Assembly (NCBI GenBank): GCA_001414345.1
Contig: LLCB01000059.1
Span: 124,001 to 188,000 of the forward strand
Reading direction: 5' to 3'
Source of the DNA: Hymenoscyphus infarciens
Taxonomy: Eukaryota; Ascomycota; Leotiomycetes; Helotiales; Helotiaceae
DNA: 64,000 nucleotides
Below, piece after piece: positions 61,512 to 64,000 of this stretch (the first letter of the stretch is position 1; every line of letters starts with the position of its first letter). A program made the position numbers and the translations under genes. The notes beneath the pieces are model-generated. The model was given only the letters and a program-made list of their open reading frames with translations, ran no database searches and was not told the origin of the DNA.

Positions 61512-62285
61512 ATTTGCGAGTGGATGCCGTTCGCCCGGGGGTATATTCGAATGTGGTAGGAAAAGGAAAGGTGGTGGTCGTGTGCTATGGTGGAGCTCGA
61601 GGGAGTCTCGGGTGTTTAGGTGTTTCCCTGTAATTGGATTATATTTCGCTCGTATCTAAAGGTAATGGAGTTATGGTATTCGTTCGATAATTCGAGGTGA
61701 TTCCAAGCACCGAGAATGAGGATGCGACCTAAAGTTCATTGGAAGAATGAATGGAGGGATTGTCGTGTCCTGGTCTTGCCGTCACGACAAAATCAAGGTC
61801 CCCTGGGCCCGGGCACCTTCTTGGTTAGTGTCACGTGAATAACTTATATCTCGAGGCCAGGTTGTTATCACTAGATGCCTTTCACTGGGGAATTATTGGA
61901 TATTCGGTGAATTGCCATTGTGTATCATGAACTATTAGTTGCCATTCATAAACCTCGCCGGGTTGTAGCAACGCCTAGTAAAAATGACATGAACCCGCTC
62001 ATATCTACCTCATACTCCATTCGTATGTAAAGGCAGAGAATGAGTTTGAACGCCATCCCTATCATAACCATGGAGCAGGTGGGTCATTTGGACACAGAAA
62101 TGAAGTGACCGTAACCACAGAGACCGTAATACGGTATACCACACTTCTCCGCCCAACGTTGATCAAAAATACAATCCGCGATATCACCAGCTCAGTACCA
62201 GATGAGAATCTCCCAGCTAACCTAGCCGACACGATTGACAGGCCCGCTCGGCAAGCTTTCGAGATCTTCGTAGATCAATGTTAAT
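61512..62285. other. Intergenic region between the CUE and NOT2 genes
   Basis: About 0.8 kb with the CUE promoter and the NOT2 3' flank. No supported gene or repeat. Confidence 0.45.
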
Positions 62286-64000
62286 TCACGCTTTGAATTT
62301 CTGGTTAGCCAAGTTCTTGTGTTTTAGGGAGTCACAACTTACACGTTCTCGCTGCCACAGTTTGATGTCGAAGAAAATATAATAGCCTCTCTCCGTACCG
62401 TTACCAAGTGTTTGTGGAACCATCATGTCATCTTTGGTCAGCCATTGCTGAAGCTTCTTGTGATAGCGCCAGTTACGGGTGTGGCTGATGGGTTTTCAAT
62501 TAGAAGGTGAGGACGTCAATCGATAGAAGGGAACTTACAGTTCTTGTGCAGCCATAACTTGCTGAATATCGCCTGGATTGCTGTAGAACATGAAGATCAA
62601 GGCCTCATCATTGAAGTTTTGTATTTTGCTCTCCAAAGAATTGACGTTGTGTACACGATAGCATTCAGGTATAGAGAATTGAGGAATGGCGGGTCGACTT
62701 GGCTCGTTGTCCCATACGGAGTAGAGCTCGGTGGAGAAAGGTCTAGTGATTGTTAAAGAGTGTTGCATATTGATATTCTTAGAAGAAGCGCATTACTTAC
62801 TCAGAGGAGTTGAGGTCAAAGCCAAGATTTGTGATATTGGACCCATTCACAAGAGCTGAATAGTCTGGAAAGTTGTTCATCATAAACGACCATCCTTTCA
62901 GGCCCCATTTGTCAATGTCGGACATATGCGCTAACGGATCTTGAACTTCTTGACCAGGTTCATCTGGATTGTGTTGTGAGGATGGAGAGCCTGGTTCAGC
63001 AGTATGCGATCTCGAACCTCCCAGCTCAGGGTGCTGCGGTAGGCCATCTGGTCGAGGATTGCCTCTTGAGTTCATCGTAGGATGTGGTGCGCTATCTTCA
63101 CGGGTTGCGATTGATGGAAACTGAGGATTTGAAAAGGTCTGGCAATCAAGGTTAGTCTAGCCGGCCTTTTGTAGGACGGCAATTCACTTACGTTGTTCTC
63201 TTCGCCAACCCCACCTTGACCTTGCTGATTACCATCCCCTTGTGGCCTTGAATGCGATACCCCTGGTTTATGAGTCAATGGGGGTTCAAGGTGGTCAAAA
63301 GCACTCCATCTGCTTACCTGGCAAACCTGGGGATGCAATGTGATTTCCGGGAGGTGCCCTACTGCTCCCTGATAGGGCATTCAAAAGACCATTGTTCCTA
63401 CTTGGCTGAGGGGCATTTGCCGACCCAAAACCTAACCCGTTCGCTGGAGCGCCAAAGCCAACATTTGGAATTAAACTTGAGCCACGATCTTGCCCAATCT
63501 CGCCATTTGCATTACGATTGAGAGGAGGGAACTCGTCGGCGGGGTTGGATTGTGATGTTTGGCCTACAGCATTTTGATTCCCAAACCGAAAGCCACCTTG
63601 ACTACTAGGTAACTGCGAAGAGGAGTTGAATAAATCATCCTGTTGCTGTTGCGTTTGTTGTTGAGCATTTATCTGTTGTTGTGAGGATAGCGCTGAAGGT
63701 TGCATTCGCAGATTTGCAGAGGGTCCCAGATTTCGATTTCCAGTGGCAGCCCACGTTGACTGGCTGGGCTGAGTTTGATTGTTTGATAATGAGGGGAATT
63801 CTCTGGTATATATATATTAGTCAAAAGTTCCTGGACACGAAGCATCACTTGTCGGCACGGTTTCTTTCATCCAAATCAAACAGTCTATCATGTCGCACCA
63901 GACATACGAAATCCCAACCACTTACGAAAGGTCTAAAGATGCTGCCGCTTGGGAGGAACCTCCGATTGTTTGCGCAAAACTTGTCATAGGTCCATTATTT
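62286..64000 (-). CDS. NOT2: CCR4-NOT complex subunit NOT2 (5' end beyond the window)
   Basis: Minus-strand exons: 64000(partial)-63926, 63802-63318, 63262-63192, 63138-62801, 62742-62539, 62484-62343 and 62300-62286. Splicing is supported by in-frame joins: 'SLDLSEFPSLSNNQ' across the first intron and 'LGFDLNSSEPFSTELYS' across the fourth. The N-terminal part is Gln/Asn/Ser-rich with the NOT2-typical 'ADEFPPLNRNANGEIGQDRG'. The C-terminal NOT-box domain shows 'LAHMSDIDKWGLKGWSFMM', 'ECYRVHNVNSLESKIQNFND' and 'RNWRYHKKLQQWLTKDD', ending 'ERGYYIFFDIKLWQRER'. Role by family: scaffold for mRNA deadenylation with NOT1 and NOT3/5. The last intron is 42 bp and a multiple of three, so a read-through form is possible. 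The start codon lies beyond position 64000. Confidence 0.93.

Overview
The window looks like nuclear DNA of a filamentous ascomycete (Pezizomycotina). Protein genes carry short 42-100 bp introns with GT..AG ends and a few longer ones. The gene set is typical of such fungi: NuA4 subunit EAF7, PTEN, Exo70, a cytosolic-type phospholipase A2, a DUF6536 membrane protein, a CUE protein and CCR4-NOT subunit NOT2. The DNA alternates sharply between gene islands of ordinary composition and very AT-rich blocks full of TA, TAG and CTA with no usable open frame. The blocks are decayed transposons with C-to-T changes on both strands, the pattern expected of repeat-induced point mutation (RIP). A helotialean (Leotiomycetes) host would fit, but the order is only a guess.

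Layout. Island 1 (1-1.8 kb): remnant of a short inverted-repeat element and EAF7 (minus). AT block 1 (1.8-6.8 kb): a stack of three nested transposons. Island 2 (6.8-9.8 kb): PTEN-type phosphatase alone. AT block 2 (9.8-12.9 kb): unassigned decayed repeats. Island 3 (12.9-16.0 kb): another short element copy and a cyclin-box gene. AT block 3 (16.0-22.7 kb): a 5'-truncated LINE, a poly(A)-tailed repeat and a solo LTR. Island 4 (22.7-29.8 kb): PLA2 (minus) and EXO70 (plus), divergent. AT block 4 (29.8-48.5 kb): a 15.7 kb retrotransposon unit with three LTRs, itself split by an 8.1 kb Ty3/gypsy-type element. Island 5 (48.5-64 kb): microsatellites, a candidate 39-residue cysteine-rich gene, a long gene-poor stretch, three short inverted-repeat elements, a UDP-glycosyltransferase gene, a DUF6536 gene, a CUE gene and the 3' part of NOT2, which runs off the right edge.

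The host genes are mostly conserved housekeeping genes with no visible shared pathway; nothing suggests a biosynthetic cluster. The most informative content is transposon archaeology. Five LTR insertions can be delimited by exact 5-bp target duplications, and in one case the empty site is present elsewhere in the window. Also notable are a multi-copy MITE-like family and the small cysteine-rich gene candidate. Exon joins were worked out by hand from frames, splice signals and family knowledge; no search was run.
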